This document shows positions 25,705 through 34,862 of a stretch of DNA of 64,000 nucleotides, one piece after another. A program made the translations under genes and the position numbers. The notes under the pieces are model-generated. The model made no database searches, was not told the origin of the DNA, and worked only from the letters and a program-made list of their open reading frames with translations. How positions within the stretch are numbered: the first letter of the stretch is position 1; each line of letters starts with the position of its first letter. Source of the DNA: Rhodobacteraceae bacterium QY30 (lineage in GTDB: Bacteria; Pseudomonadota; Alphaproteobacteria; Rhodobacterales; Rhodobacteraceae); the NCBI GenBank assembly GCA_002356635.1, contig CP023454.1:3022501-3086500 (forward strand), read 5' to 3'.

Positions 25705-27414
25705 TCAGCCGATCACCTCGAAGCGATCCACGTCCACCAGCCCGTGGTCGGTGATCTTCAGGTGCGGGATCACCGGCAGGGCCAGGAAAGCCAGTTGCAG
25801 GAAGGGTTCCTCCAGCGTCACCCCCAGCGATCGGGCGGCGCTGCGCAGGGCATGGAGCTGGCGCTCCACCGCCTCGAAGGGCTCCAGGCTCATCAGCCCC
25901 GCAACCGGCAGCGCCAGTTCGGCGAGGATACGGCCCCGCTCGGCCACGACAAATCCGCCCTCGATTCCCGACAGTCGGTTCACGGCCAGCGCCATGTCGT
26001 CGTAATCTGCCCCCACGGCCACGATGTTGTGGTGGTCGTGGCAGACCGTCGCCGCGATGGCGCCGGACTGCATTCCGAATCCCGTCACGAAACCGATGGC
26101 GACGTGGCCGTTCCGCCCGTGCCGTTCGACCACCGCGATTCGCATCAGGTCGCGCGCCGGATCGGGACGCTTGTCGCCATCCTCGGCCACGATGGTTTCG
26201 ATCCGGTGCTCGGTGATGATCTTGCCGGGCATGATGCCGATGACCGGGGTCTCACTGTGGTTGGAGACCGAGCGGAACTGCCGCGCCTCGACCACCGGCG
26301 CCTTGACCGACTGCCGCCCCACCGGCGCGACCGTTCCGCGCGCGGCAAAGGCCGCCGCGTCCGCCACCACGCCCCCGGCCAGCACCATCCGCGCCCGGCA
26401 GCTTTCCAGACTGTCCAGCACCACGATGTCGGCACGCTTGCCCGGCGCGATCAATCCGCGGTCCTTCAACCCGAAAGCCTCGGCTGCCGAAAGGCTGGCC
26501 GCGCGGTAGACCGCCAGCGGATCGGCGCCCAGCGCGATGGCCGTGCGGATCATGTGATCCAGATGCCCCAGCTCGGCGATGTCCAGCGGATTGCGGTCAT
26601 CGGTGCAGAAGCAGATGTAGGGCGCGTGCCGCTCGGTGATGATCGGAGCCAGCGCGTGCAGGTCTTTCGAGACCGACCCTTCGCGGATCAGCACCCGCAT
26701 TCCCTTGCGCAGCTTCTCCATCGCCTCGGCGGCGCTGGTCGCCTCATGCTCGGTCCGGATGCCCGCCGCGACATAGGCATTCAGGTCGCGTCCTGTCAGC
26801 AGGGGGGCATGGCCGTCGATGTGGCGGCCGCGAAAGGCCTCCAGCTTTTCCAGGCAACCCGGATCGCTACCAAGGACGCCGGGATAATTCATGAACTCCG
26901 CCAGGCCGATCACCCGCGGATGGTCCATCAACGGCGCCAGGTCGGCGGCGCTCAGCTTGGCGCCCGTCGTTTCCATATGGGTCGAGGGCACGCAGGACGA
27001 CAGCTGCACCCGGATGTCCATCACCGTTTCGCCCGAGGCGCGCAGGAAATAGTCGATCCCCGCCAGCCCGCAGACATTCGCGATTTCATGCGGATCGCAG
27101 ATCGCGGTCGTGATCCCGCGCGGGGTGACGCAGCGGTCGAATTCGAAGGGCGTCACCAGGCTCGATTCGATATGCAGATGCGTGTCGATGAAACCCGGCA
27201 CAAGGACGGCGCCCGACACGTCGATCACCCGCCGGCCTTCATAGCCCGGCTCGAAGACGCCGACGATGGTATCGCCGCAGATCGCCACGTCGGTTTCCAC
27301 CAGATCGCCCGTGATCAGGTCAAACACCCGGCCGCCCCGCAGAACCATGTCGGCGGGTTCCTCCCCTCGGCCCTGGGCGATGATCGAGGCTAGCGGCGCA
27401 CGGGTTGCGGTCAT
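25705..27414 (-). CDS. ade: Adenine deaminase
   Basis: A 569-residue amidohydrolase-superfamily enzyme that deaminates adenine to hypoxanthine and ammonia for purine salvage or nitrogen use. Evidence: [12 protein letters not shown] (metal His79/His81 and the family's Glu), [43 protein letters not shown] with the metal Asp, and the adenine-deaminase C-terminal domain ([19 protein letters not shown]). The length is normal for the family. The ATG at 27414 has a perfect AAGGAG seven bases upstream. It is divergent from the dipeptidase gene with 175 bases between starts; the GlxA-type regulator gene follows downstream. Confidence 0.92.
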   Translation of the reverse strand: MTATRAPLASIIAQGRGEEPADMVLRGGRVFDLITGDLVETDVAICGDTIVGVFEPGYEGRRVIDVSGAVLVPGFIDTHLHIESSLVTPFEFDRCVTPRGITTAICDPHEIANVCGLAGIDYFLRASGETVMDIRVQLSSCVPSTHMETTGAKLSAADLAPLMDHPRVIGLAEFMNYPGVLGSDPGCLEKLEAFRGRHIDGHAPLLTGRDLNAYVAAGIRTEHEATSAAEAMEKLRKGMRVLIREGSVSKDLHALAPIITERHAPYICFCTDDRNPLDIAELGHLDHMIRTAIALGADPLAVYRAASLSAAEAFGLKDRGLIAPGKRADIVVLDSLESCRARMVLAGGVVADAAAFAARGTVAPVGRQSVKAPVVEARQFRSVSNHSETPVIGIMPGKIITEHRIETIVAEDGDKRPDPARDLMRIAVVERHGRNGHVAIGFVTGFGMQSGAIAATVCHDHHNIVAVGADYDDMALAVNRLSGIEGGFVVAERGRILAELALPVAGLMSLEPFEAVERQLHALRSAARSLGVTLEEPFLQLAFLALPVIPHLKITDHGLVDVDRFEVIG

Positions 27415-27589
27415 GGTGTTCTCCTTCGGTCGGGTGTCAGGACACGGCATCCCCCGGCCGCTGTCCAGCCCCTTCGCGCGGCGTGAAAAGGCGGCACCGG
27501 GGCCGGGGCGCCTGCCGCCCGGTACAGATGGGGCTTGAAATCGGCGCATCGGGGGGCGCAGTCTCGGCCCCGGAACAAAGGAACCCGCA

Positions 27590-28642
27590 ATGACCCCGAT
27601 CTTTGACGGCCACAACGACTTTCTCCTGCGTCTCTACCGCGCCCCCGCCGCGCGCGAGATGCTGTGGCTTCACGGCGACGGCACCGGCCATATGGACCTG
27701 CCGCGCTGCAAGGCGGGCGCCTTCGCGGGCGGCTTCTTCGCCGTCTACATCCCCAGCCCGGTTGATCCCGATGGCGTGGATTACGACCTGCTGATGGACA
27801 ACCCGCCCTACGAGGTGCCTTTGCCCAAGCTGATCGATCAGACGGCGGCCGGGCCTGTGGCGCTGGCCAAGGTCGGCCACCTGATGTGGATGGAGCGCAC
27901 GGGAACCCTGTCCATATGCCGCAGCGTGGCCGACATCCGCGCGGCCATGGCCGCAGGCCGCATCGCGGCGATCCTGCACTTCGAAGGGGCCGAGGCGATC
28001 GGCGCGGACCTGGATGCGCTGCATGTCTGGCATGGGGCGGGCCTGCGGTCGCTGGGGCCGGTCTGGTCGCGCCCGACGATCTTTGGCCACGGCGTGCCCT
28101 TCCGCTACCCCGGCACGCCCGACACCGGCGAAGGGCTAACGCCCGCAGGGATCGGGCTTGTCCGCGAATGCAACCGGCTGAAGATCATGGTCGACCTGTC
28201 GCACCTGAACGAAAAGGGCTTCAACGACGTGGCGGCGATTTCAGATGCGCCGCTGGTCGCCACGCATTCGAACGCGCATGCCGTCACGCCGTCGACCCGC
28301 AACCTGACCGACCGGCAGCTGCGCCAGATCGCCGAAAGCCGCGGCATGGTGGGGCTGAACTACGCGACCGTGTTCCTCGACCCGAACGGACGACAGAAGC
28401 CGTTTACGGGCTGGGATCCGATCCTGCGCCATCTCGATCACCTGCTGTCGATCCTCGGCGAGGACCACCTGGGTCTTGGCTCGGATTTCGACGGCGCGAC
28501 GGTGCCCACCGAAATTGGCGATGTCGCTGGCAACCCGAGGCTGCTGGATGCGCTGTGCCGCCACGGTTTCGGAGAGGCGCTCGTGGAAAAGATCGCCTGG
28601 CGGAACTGGCTTTCCGTGCTGGAACGCACCTGGGGCGGCTAG
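27590..28642 (+). CDS. Membrane dipeptidase (peptidase family M19)
   Basis: A 350-residue M19 renal-dipeptidase-like zinc hydrolase. FDGHNDFL holds the first zinc His8 and Asp10, HFEGAEAIG the bridging Glu, [10 protein letters not shown] and ATHSNAHAV the next His ligands, and GLGSDFDGA the substrate Asp. No signal peptide or membrane anchor is seen, as in most bacterial forms, so it is likely cytoplasmic. It splits dipeptides (or D-amino-acid and beta-lactam amide bonds in relatives), which fits the peptide importer nearby. AAAGGA precedes the ATG. The next gene begins four bases after its stop. Confidence 0.87.
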   Translation: MTPIFDGHNDFLLRLYRAPAAREMLWLHGDGTGHMDLPRCKAGAFAGGFFAVYIPSPVDPDGVDYDLLMDNPPYEVPLPKLIDQTAAGPVALAKVGHLMWMERTGTLSICRSVADIRAAMAAGRIAAILHFEGAEAIGADLDALHVWHGAGLRSLGPVWSRPTIFGHGVPFRYPGTPDTGEGLTPAGIGLVRECNRLKIMVDLSHLNEKGFNDVAAISDAPLVATHSNAHAVTPSTRNLTDRQLRQIAESRGMVGLNYATVFLDPNGRQKPFTGWDPILRHLDHLLSILGEDHLGLGSDFDGATVPTEIGDVAGNPRLLDALCRHGFGEALVEKIAWRNWLSVLERTWGG

Positions 28643-28645
28643 GCC

Positions 28646-29860
28646 ATGCTGCCGCGGCTGCCCAACGATCTGGCGCGGCGTGTCTGGCTGCACCGCAGCG
28701 GCCTGGGTGACGCGCCTGCGGGCAAGGCCACGGGGGCGGATCTTCTGGCGCTGATCGAACGGCTGGGCTTCGTGCAGGTCGACAGCATCAACACGGTCGA
28801 ACGCGCGCATCACATGATCCTGTGGTCGCGGCGGCCCGCCTACCGCCCGGCGAACCTGAAGCCGCTGCTGGAACGTGACAGGACGCTGTTCGAACACTGG
28901 ACCCACGACGCTTCGGTCATTCCGACCGCCTTCCTGCCGCATTGGCAACTGCGGTTCACCCGCCGCGCCGAGCGGCTGCGCGAACGCTATCGCAACTGGC
29001 AGGGGCCGGAGTTCGAACAGCGTCTGGAGGGGGTTCTGGCCCATATCCGCGACCATGGTCCCGTCGGCTCGGGCGAGGTGGGTCTGGATGAGGCGCGGGG
29101 CAAGGGCGGCTGGTGGGACTGGCATCCGTCGAAGGCCGCGCTGGAATTCCTGTGGCACACGGGCCAGGTCGCCGTGACCCGCCGCGACGGGTTCGCCAAG
29201 ATCTATGACCTGGCCGAACGTGTCTATCCGCCCCTGCCGGAAGTGCCGCCCGAGGAAACCATCGACTGGGCCTGCCGTACCGCGATGGCGCGCCTGGGCT
29301 TCGCCACCAGCGGCGAGGTGGCGGCGTTCTGGGACAAGGTCACGCCGGACGAAGCGAAGTCCTGGTGCGCCGCGCAGATGTCCGAGGGCCGCCTGGAACA
29401 GATCGAGGTCGAGGGCGCGGATGGCAGCCTGCGCCGCAGCTTCGCCCCGCCGGGGCTTTTGGCCGAAGCCCCCGACTTGCCCCCCGCGCCGGCGCGCATC
29501 CGCGTGCTGTCGCCCTTCGACCCCGCGCTCCGCGATCGCGCCCGGGCCGAGCGGCTGTTCGGCTTCCATTACCGAATCGAGGTTTTCGTTCCCGAAGCGC
29601 GCCGCCGCTATGGCTATTACGTCTTTCCGGTGCTGGAAGCCGAACGGCTGATCGGGCGGATCGACATGAAGACGCTGCGTCAGGAAGATGTGCTGTCCGT
29701 CACCGCCTTCTGGCCCGAACCGGGTTTGCGCATGGGCCGCGGGCGCATGGCGCAACTGTCGGCGGAACTGGACCGGTTGGCGCGCTTTTCGGGCGTGGGG
29801 AAAGTCCGCCTTGCGGATAACTGGCTGCGGGAAACCCCGCAATCTGTAACAGATTTATGA
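28646..29860 (+). CDS. YcaQ-type DNA glycosylase (winged-helix HTH_42 family)
   Basis: A 404-residue member of the AlkZ/YcaQ family of winged-helix DNA glycosylases, which open alkylated or interstrand-crosslinked DNA. GFVQVDSINTVERAHHMILWSR contains the Q-V-D catalytic triple (Gln44, Asp46) that marks the YcaQ subgroup, and HWTHDASVIP, GWWDWHPSKAALEFLW and RIRVLSPFDPAL are further family blocks. It lies four bases after the dipeptidase stop, so it shares the transcript, though no functional link is obvious. Confidence 0.83.
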   Translation: MLPRLPNDLARRVWLHRSGLGDAPAGKATGADLLALIERLGFVQVDSINTVERAHHMILWSRRPAYRPANLKPLLERDRTLFEHWTHDASVIPTAFLPHWQLRFTRRAERLRERYRNWQGPEFEQRLEGVLAHIRDHGPVGSGEVGLDEARGKGGWWDWHPSKAALEFLWHTGQVAVTRRDGFAKIYDLAERVYPPLPEVPPEETIDWACRTAMARLGFATSGEVAAFWDKVTPDEAKSWCAAQMSEGRLEQIEVEGADGSLRRSFAPPGLLAEAPDLPPAPARIRVLSPFDPALRDRARAERLFGFHYRIEVFVPEARRRYGYYVFPVLEAERLIGRIDMKTLRQEDVLSVTAFWPEPGLRMGRGRMAQLSAELDRLARFSGVGKVRLADNWLRETPQSVTDL

Positions 29861-29976
29861 CGCAAAGATTGCAACAATTCCCGAACCGGTATTAGCTTGG
29901 GGCGCCGGGCCTGTCGTGAAACTGTCACCGACGGTGCTTAGAGCGACAACGCGCAGGCTGCCGCCGCGCGACTTAT

Positions 29977-29990
29977 GGGGAGTATTTTTC
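29977..29990 (+). repeat. GGGGAGTATTT leader motif, short copy
   Basis: GGGGAGTATTTTTC sits directly before the ATG of the binding protein and supplies its ribosome binding site (GGGGAG). It resembles the GAGTATT motif before the starts at 63625, 47543 and 25611. Confidence 0.35.
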
Positions 29991-31094
29991 ATGATGATGA
30001 AACGTGTCGTGCTGGCTGCCAGCGCGGGTGCGCTTCTGGCTTCGACTGCCTTGGTCAGCGCCGAGACGCTGGCCGACATCGAGGCCGCCGCCAAGAAGGA
30101 AGGTCAGCTGACCACCATAGCGCTGCCGCATGACTGGTGCGGTTACGGCGCGGTCATCGAGGGCTTCAAGGCGAAGTACCCGGAAATCACCATCAACGAA
30201 CTGAACCCCGACGGCAGCTCGGCCGACGAGGTCGAGGCGATCAAGGCCAACAAGGACAACAAGGGCCCGCAGGCGCCCGACGTCGTGGACGTGGGTCTGG
30301 CCTTCGGTCCGCAGATGAAATCCGAAGGGCTTCTGATGCCCTACAAGGTGTCGACCTGGGACAGCATTCCGGAAAACCTGAAGGATGCGGATGGCGCCTG
30401 GTATGGCGACTATTACGGCGTGATGGCCTTCGGCGTGAACAAGGATCTGGTGGCGAATGTCCCGGCCGACTGGGCAGACCTGCTGAAACCGGAATACAAG
30501 GGCCAGGTCGCGCTGACCGGCGACCCCCGCGCCTCGAACCAGGCGATCCTGGCGATCATGTCCTCGGGCATGTCGCGCGGCGGCAAGGCGGGCAAGGAAT
30601 CGGGCGAGAAGGGCCTCGAGTTCTTCGCCGAGCTGAACAAGGCCGGCAACTTCGTTCCGGTTACCTCGAAGTCGGGCACCATCGCCCAGGGCGCGACCCC
30701 GATCGTCGCCGCCTGGGACTACAACCTGCTGGCCTGGCGCGATGGCATGAATGGCAACCCGCCGATGGACGTCGTGATCCCGTCCTCGGGCACGCTCGCG
30801 GGCGTCTATGTGCAGGGCATCAGCGCCTATGCGCCGCATCCGAACGCCGCGAAGCTGTGGATGGAATACCTTTATTCGGACGAAGGTCAGCTTGGCTGGC
30901 TGAAGGGCTACTGCCACCCGATCCGCTTCAAGGACCTGGTGGAGCGGAAGGTGATCCCGCAGGAAGTCATGGACAAGCTGCCCCCGGCGGCCGCCTATGA
31001 CGCTGCCTATTTCCCGACCGTGGAAGAGCAGGCCGCCAACAAGGAAGCCGTGACCGGCGGCTGGGACACCGTCGTCGGCGCGAAAGTCGAATGA
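29991..31094 (+). CDS. Periplasmic solute-binding protein of ABC transporter (Fe/polyamine-type fold)
   Basis: A 367-residue precursor. The signal peptide runs MMMKRVVLAASAGALLASTAL with cleavage near VSA-ET, and ADIEAAAKKEGQLTTIALP is the normal N-terminus of the AfuA/PotD-like binding proteins (families 1/6/13). YGVMAFGVNKDLV and ISAYAPHPNAAKLWMEYLYSDEGQ are typical. It feeds the two permeases and ATPase downstream. Ligands of this group include Fe3+, thiamine, polyamines, 2-aminoethylphosphonate and other amines. The neighbouring amine-type catabolic genes favour a small amine or amino alcohol; that is inference. Only the ATG at 29991 gives an intact signal peptide with a ribosome site. 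Confidence 0.83.
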   Translation: MMMKRVVLAASAGALLASTALVSAETLADIEAAAKKEGQLTTIALPHDWCGYGAVIEGFKAKYPEITINELNPDGSSADEVEAIKANKDNKGPQAPDVVDVGLAFGPQMKSEGLLMPYKVSTWDSIPENLKDADGAWYGDYYGVMAFGVNKDLVANVPADWADLLKPEYKGQVALTGDPRASNQAILAIMSSGMSRGGKAGKESGEKGLEFFAELNKAGNFVPVTSKSGTIAQGATPIVAAWDYNLLAWRDGMNGNPPMDVVIPSSGTLAGVYVQGISAYAPHPNAAKLWMEYLYSDEGQLGWLKGYCHPIRFKDLVERKVIPQEVMDKLPPAAAYDAAYFPTVEEQAANKEAVTGGWDTVVGAKVE

Positions 31095-31098
31095 TCCT

Positions 31099-31130
31099 TT
31101 GGCCGGCCCCGGGCAACCCGGGCCGGCCAA
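31099..31130 (+). terminator. Intra-operon stem-loop after the binding-protein gene
   Basis: A nearly perfect GC-rich hairpin: left arm 31099-31113, loop CAA, right arm 31117-31130, with one bulged C. It has no T-run. Such structures between a binding-protein gene and its permeases usually stabilise the upstream message or partly terminate, giving excess binding protein. Confidence 0.6.
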
Positions 31131-31147
31131 TCCCCGGGGGAACCAGT

Positions 31148-32008
31148 TTGCGCACCAATGTCCCGAAGCTGCTGAGCCTATGGGCCGGGCTCTTGCCCTT
31201 CCTGCTGTTCTGCCTGCTGTTCCTGATTCTTCCGACGTTCAAGATCGTCACCGGCGCCTTCCAGGCGCCTGACGGCACGTTCACTCTCGACAACATCCGG
31301 ATGATGAACTCGGGGAACATTCCCTCGGCCTTCTGGGTGTCGATCAAGATTTCCTTCGTCTCGGCCCTGCTGGGCGGAGTCGCCGGTTTTGCCGTTAGCG
31401 CGGCGCTGGCCTTCGGCGCGGTTCCGAAGGCGCTGCGCGGGGCGGCAACGACATTTTCAGGCGTGGCCGCGAACTTCGCCGGCGTGCCGCTGGCCTTTGC
31501 CTTCATTGCGACGCTGGGTCCGGTGGGCCTTGTGAACGTCATGCTGCGCTCGAACAACATGGCGACGCTGCAACAGATGGGCTTCAGCATCTACGGATTC
31601 TGGGGCCTGACGATGGCCTATGTGTTTTTCCAGTTGCCGCTGATGATCCTGATGATCCTGCCCGCGCTGGACGGGCTGAAGCGCGAATGGCGCGAGGCGG
31701 CGGCGATCCTGGGGGCAAGCGGTGCGCAATACTGGCGGATGATCGCGCTGCCGATCCTGACGCCGGCGCTTCTGGGCACCTTCGCGCTGCTGTTCGCCAA
31801 TGCCTTCGGCGCCGTTGCCACGGCCATGGCGCTGACCGGCGCGAACCTGAACATCGTGCCGATCCTGCTTTTCGCGCAGATCCGCGGCGACGTGCTGGGC
31901 AATCCCCACCTGGGCTATGCGCTGGCCTTCGGGATGATCGTGGTCACGGCGGTGGCGAACACACTTTACATCTGGCTGCGCGTCAGATCGGAACGGTGGC
32001 TGAAATGA
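31148..32008 (+). CDS. ABC transporter permease 1 (polyamine/amine type)
   Basis: About 286 residues with six membrane helices. The first is LLSLWAGLLPFLLFCLLFLIL, and EWREAAAILGASGAQYWRMIALPIL is the EAA coupling loop. Two starts compete. An ATG at 31091 overlaps the binding-protein stop but would translate through the hairpin at 31099-31130. A TTG at 31148 follows GGGGGAACC, after the hairpin. I favour the TTG. The stop overlaps the second permease's ATG. With its partner it forms the channel for the substrate brought by the binding protein at 29991. Confidence 0.75.
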   Translation: MRTNVPKLLSLWAGLLPFLLFCLLFLILPTFKIVTGAFQAPDGTFTLDNIRMMNSGNIPSAFWVSIKISFVSALLGGVAGFAVSAALAFGAVPKALRGAATTFSGVAANFAGVPLAFAFIATLGPVGLVNVMLRSNNMATLQQMGFSIYGFWGLTMAYVFFQLPLMILMILPALDGLKREWREAAAILGASGAQYWRMIALPILTPALLGTFALLFANAFGAVATAMALTGANLNIVPILLFAQIRGDVLGNPHLGYALAFGMIVVTAVANTLYIWLRVRSERWLK

Positions 32009-32796
32009 ACCTCTGGGTCCGCATCACCGGCTGGCTGGCCTTCGTCCTGGCGGCGGGCTACATGCTGGTGCCGCTGTTCGGCATGACGGAGTTTTCGCTG
32101 AAGGCACGTCGCGGGGTCTATTCTCTGGACGCCTATGCGCGGGTGATCGGCGACACCGAGTTCCAGGCAACCTTCGGCTATTCGGTGACGTTGGCGCTGG
32201 CCACCATCGTCCTGGGCGTGCTGATCGTGGTGCCAACGGCCTTCTGGGTACGCCTGAAGATGCCCTGGGCGCGGCCCTTCGTCGAATTCCTCACGCTTTT
32301 GCCGCTGGTCATTCCGGCCATCGTCCTCGTGTTCGGCTACATCCGGCTTTACAACACCTCGAGCTTCCTGCCGCTGACCGGTTCGGCGGCTGGCACGAAC
32401 CTGCTTCTGGCCCTGGGCTACACGGTGCTGGCGCTGCCCTACATGTACCGCGCCATCGACACGGGCCTGCGCACGATCGATGTGCCGACCCTGACCGAGG
32501 CGGCGCAGAGCCTGGGCGCGGGCTGGGTGACGATCCTGTGGCGGATCGTCCTGCCCAACGTGATGGTCGCGGTGCTGTCGGGCGCGTTCCTGACCTTCGC
32601 CATCGTCATCGGCGAATACACCCTTGCCGCGCTTCTGGATCGGCCCGCCTTCGGCCCCTACCTGCAGCGCATCGGCACGAACAAGCCTTATGAACCCTTC
32701 GCTCTTTCGGTGATTTCCTTCGCGATCACCTGGGCCTGCATGGGCTTGATCCAGCTGGCCACCCGGCTGTCCAAACACACGAAAGCACAACGCTGA
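32005..32796 (+). CDS. ABC transporter permease 2 (polyamine/amine type)
   Basis: A 263-residue permease with six predicted helices (first: ITGWLAFVLAAGYMLVPLFGM). The coupling segment is TLTEAAQSLGAGWVTILWRIVLPNV, and GAFLTFAIVIGEYTLAALL matches PotC/AfuB-type permeases. The ATG at 32005 overlaps the first permease's stop (ATGA), and the stop shares its last base with the ATPase start. The frame is open farther upstream, but that stretch lies inside the other permease gene. Confidence 0.83.
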   Translation: MNLWVRITGWLAFVLAAGYMLVPLFGMTEFSLKARRGVYSLDAYARVIGDTEFQATFGYSVTLALATIVLGVLIVVPTAFWVRLKMPWARPFVEFLTLLPLVIPAIVLVFGYIRLYNTSSFLPLTGSAAGTNLLLALGYTVLALPYMYRAIDTGLRTIDVPTLTEAAQSLGAGWVTILWRIVLPNVMVAVLSGAFLTFAIVIGEYTLAALLDRPAFGPYLQRIGTNKPYEPFALSVISFAITWACMGLIQLATRLSKHTKAQR

Positions 32797-33848
32797 TGTC
32801 CTTCCTGACGATCGAGCATCTGGAAAAGAGCTTTGGCACCAACCGCGTGGTCCAGAACTTCAATTTGACCATCGAGAAGGGGGAGTTCGTTTCGCTTCTG
32901 GGTCCGTCCGGCTGCGGCAAGACCACCGTTTTGCGCATGGTCGCCGGGTTCGAGACCCCTTCCACCGGGCGCATCGTCATCGGCGGGAAGGACGTGGTGA
33001 ACCTGCGCCCGAACCAGCGCAATATCGGCATGGTGTTTCAGGCTTATGCGCTGTTTCCGAACCTGACGGTCGCCGACAACATCGGCTTCGGGCTGAAGGT
33101 CGCAGGCAGGCCCCGGGCCGAACGCACGGCCCGCGTGGCCGAGATGCTGAAGCTGATCGGCCTGCCCGACCTGGGCGACCGGTTTCCGTTCCAGCTGTCG
33201 GGAGGCCAGCAGCAGCGTGTCGCGCTGGCCCGGGCGCTGGCGCCCAGTCCGCAGGTGCTGTTGCTGGATGAACCGCTGTCGGCGCTGGACGCGAAGGTGC
33301 GGGTGTCCTTGCGCAACGAGATCCGCGCCATCCAGAAAAAGCTGGGCATCACCACCATCTTCGTGACCCACGACCAGGAAGAGGCGCTGTCGATGTCCGA
33401 CCGGGTCGTCGTGATGCACGGCGGCCGGGCCGAACAGGTGGGCACCCCATTCGAGGTCTACAACCGGCCGGCGACGAAGTTCGTGGCCAATTTCGTCGGC
33501 ATGCTGAACACGCTGGAAGCCGATGTGATCGACCCTGCCACGGGCCGCGTCCGCATCGGCGGAACCGAGACCAGCTTGCGGCGTGCCCTGCCCGCCGGCC
33601 GGGTGACGCTGGCCGCCCGGCCCGAGATGATCGCGCTGGGGGTGCAGCCGGGCCGCGATACGATTCTGGAGGGCAAGATCACTTCGGTCGATTTCCTGGG
33701 ATCGGTCATCCGCATCCGGGCGCGGGTCGACGGGTCGGAACTGGCCTTCGACACCTTCAACAGCACCGATGCGCCGCCCCCGGCGCCGGGGTCCGATGTG
33801 CGGCTGTCGCTTCTGGCCAGTGACCTGCTGCTTCTGCAAGACCCGTAG
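32796..33848 (+). CDS. ABC transporter ATP-binding protein (PotA/FbpC-like)
   Basis: A 350-residue ATPase: Walker A GPSGCGKTTVLRMVAG, signature LSGGQQQRVALARAL, Walker B VLLLDEPLSALD, H-loop THDQEEALSMSDRV. A C-terminal TOBE domain (residues about 240-350, ending in LLASDLLLLQD) is typical of polyamine, iron and sugar importers. The gene is the fourth and last of the importer operon and stops only eight bases from the convergent RpiR-type gene, leaving no room for a separate terminator. Confidence 0.86.
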   Translation: MSFLTIEHLEKSFGTNRVVQNFNLTIEKGEFVSLLGPSGCGKTTVLRMVAGFETPSTGRIVIGGKDVVNLRPNQRNIGMVFQAYALFPNLTVADNIGFGLKVAGRPRAERTARVAEMLKLIGLPDLGDRFPFQLSGGQQQRVALARALAPSPQVLLLDEPLSALDAKVRVSLRNEIRAIQKKLGITTIFVTHDQEEALSMSDRVVVMHGGRAEQVGTPFEVYNRPATKFVANFVGMLNTLEADVIDPATGRVRIGGTETSLRRALPAGRVTLAARPEMIALGVQPGRDTILEGKITSVDFLGSVIRIRARVDGSELAFDTFNSTDAPPPAPGSDVRLSLLASDLLLLQDP

Positions 33849-33856
33849 GGGCGGGG

Positions 33857-34726
33857 TCACTTCTGCCGGCGAAAGACACGGGCGCGCGTATACAGGTCTT
33901 CCAGGCGCTTCATCCGTGCCTGCGTGCTGTCCCAGGATCGCGCCTCGACCGCCGCCAGCAGGGTCTCGACAAGCACATGAATCACGGCCGTCGAATCCCA
34001 GGCGGAAGGCGCCTCGACATGGGCCGACAGGCGGAAGCGCGCCCGTTCGGCGGCGGGGGAAACCCACTGGTCGGTGATCACGACCACCTCGGCCCCCTGT
34101 TCGGCCGCCATCTCGACCAGTTGCAGGATCGAGCTGCCATAGCGGCGGATGTCAAAGACCAGAAGCACCGCGCCCGGCCCCATGTCGATCAGCGCGGGCC
34201 AGGCGTTGGTGGTGTCCGTGATCAGCGTCACGCCGGGGCGCATCACTTGAAGGTGGCTGACGAAGTAATCCGCCATCGCCTGCGTCACGCGCCCGCCGGC
34301 GGCAAAGATACGACGCGCCGGATCGGCCATCAGATCGGCGACGGCGTCGAAATCGGCGTGGTCGATCTGCCCCAGCGTCGCCTGAAGGTTGGCGACGACG
34401 GCATCGGCAAAGCGGTTGAGGATGTGGGTATCGGGCACGCCACCCGCCCAGCGGTCATGCTTGACCAGCGGTGAGATCAACCGCTCTTCAACCTCGGCGC
34501 GCAGATGGGACTGAAGATCGGGATAGCCCTTGAAACCCAGCTTCTGTGCCAGCCGCACGACTGTAGGGGTCGAGACCTCGGCGGCCCGCGCCAGCGCGGT
34601 GATCGACCCCAGCGCCGATACCGGGTAGTTCCGCGTGATGTGGCTGGCAAGCTGCCGCTCGGCCCGGGTGAGGCCGTCGAAGGACTGCCTGATCTGCTGT
34701 TCCAGCGTAGTTCCGGTTCCCACCAT
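33857..34726 (-). CDS. RpiR/MurR-family transcriptional regulator
   Basis: A 289-residue regulator. An N-terminal HTH_6 domain has ITALARAAEVSTPTVVRLAQKLGFKGY. A C-terminal SIS domain (about residues 120-260) has RRIFAAGGRVTQAMADYFVSHLQ and EVVVITDQWVSPAAERARFRL. SIS domains usually bind phosphorylated sugars, but several RpiR proteins govern amine or amino-acid catabolism. The ATG at 34726 is preceded by AGAAGG; a longer start at 34762 has no ribosome site. It is divergent from the amidohydrolase/ligase operon and convergent with the importer, so it probably controls one or both. Two direct repeats in the divergent gap are likely sites. Confidence 0.83.
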   Translation of the reverse strand: MVGTGTTLEQQIRQSFDGLTRAERQLASHITRNYPVSALGSITALARAAEVSTPTVVRLAQKLGFKGYPDLQSHLRAEVEERLISPLVKHDRWAGGVPDTHILNRFADAVVANLQATLGQIDHADFDAVADLMADPARRIFAAGGRVTQAMADYFVSHLQVMRPGVTLITDTTNAWPALIDMGPGAVLLVFDIRRYGSSILQLVEMAAEQGAEVVVITDQWVSPAAERARFRLSAHVEAPSAWDSTAVIHVLVETLLAAVEARSWDSTQARMKRLEDLYTRARVFRRQK

Positions 34727-34774
34727 CGGCCGCCTTCTGCCCCGCTTCCGCCGGGAGAGCATAGCGCGGACCGT

Positions 34775-34816
34775 AACGATCTTAACAGAGGAACATTTCT
34801 GAAACGATCTTGACAG
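34775..34816. promoter_or_regulatory. Tandem direct repeat, candidate operator of the RpiR-type regulator
   Basis: AACGATCTTAACAG (34775-34788) and AACGATCTTGACAG (34803-34816) match at 13 of 14 positions and are 28 bases apart, so they face almost the same side of the helix. They lie between the divergent regulator and amidohydrolase genes. The second contains TTGACA, a -35-like hexamer for the plus strand. Confidence 0.5.
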
Positions 34817-34862
34817 GCAGGGGCGCGGCAATGGAACCTCTGGCGCAGGGAGGACTGGCTGC

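Noticed and set aside
34803-34838. A full sigma70 promoter with TTGACA at 34810 for the amidohydrolase operon
   Set aside because: The -35 is good, but no acceptable -10 hexamer lies 16-18 bases downstream; only GC-rich sequence is found there.
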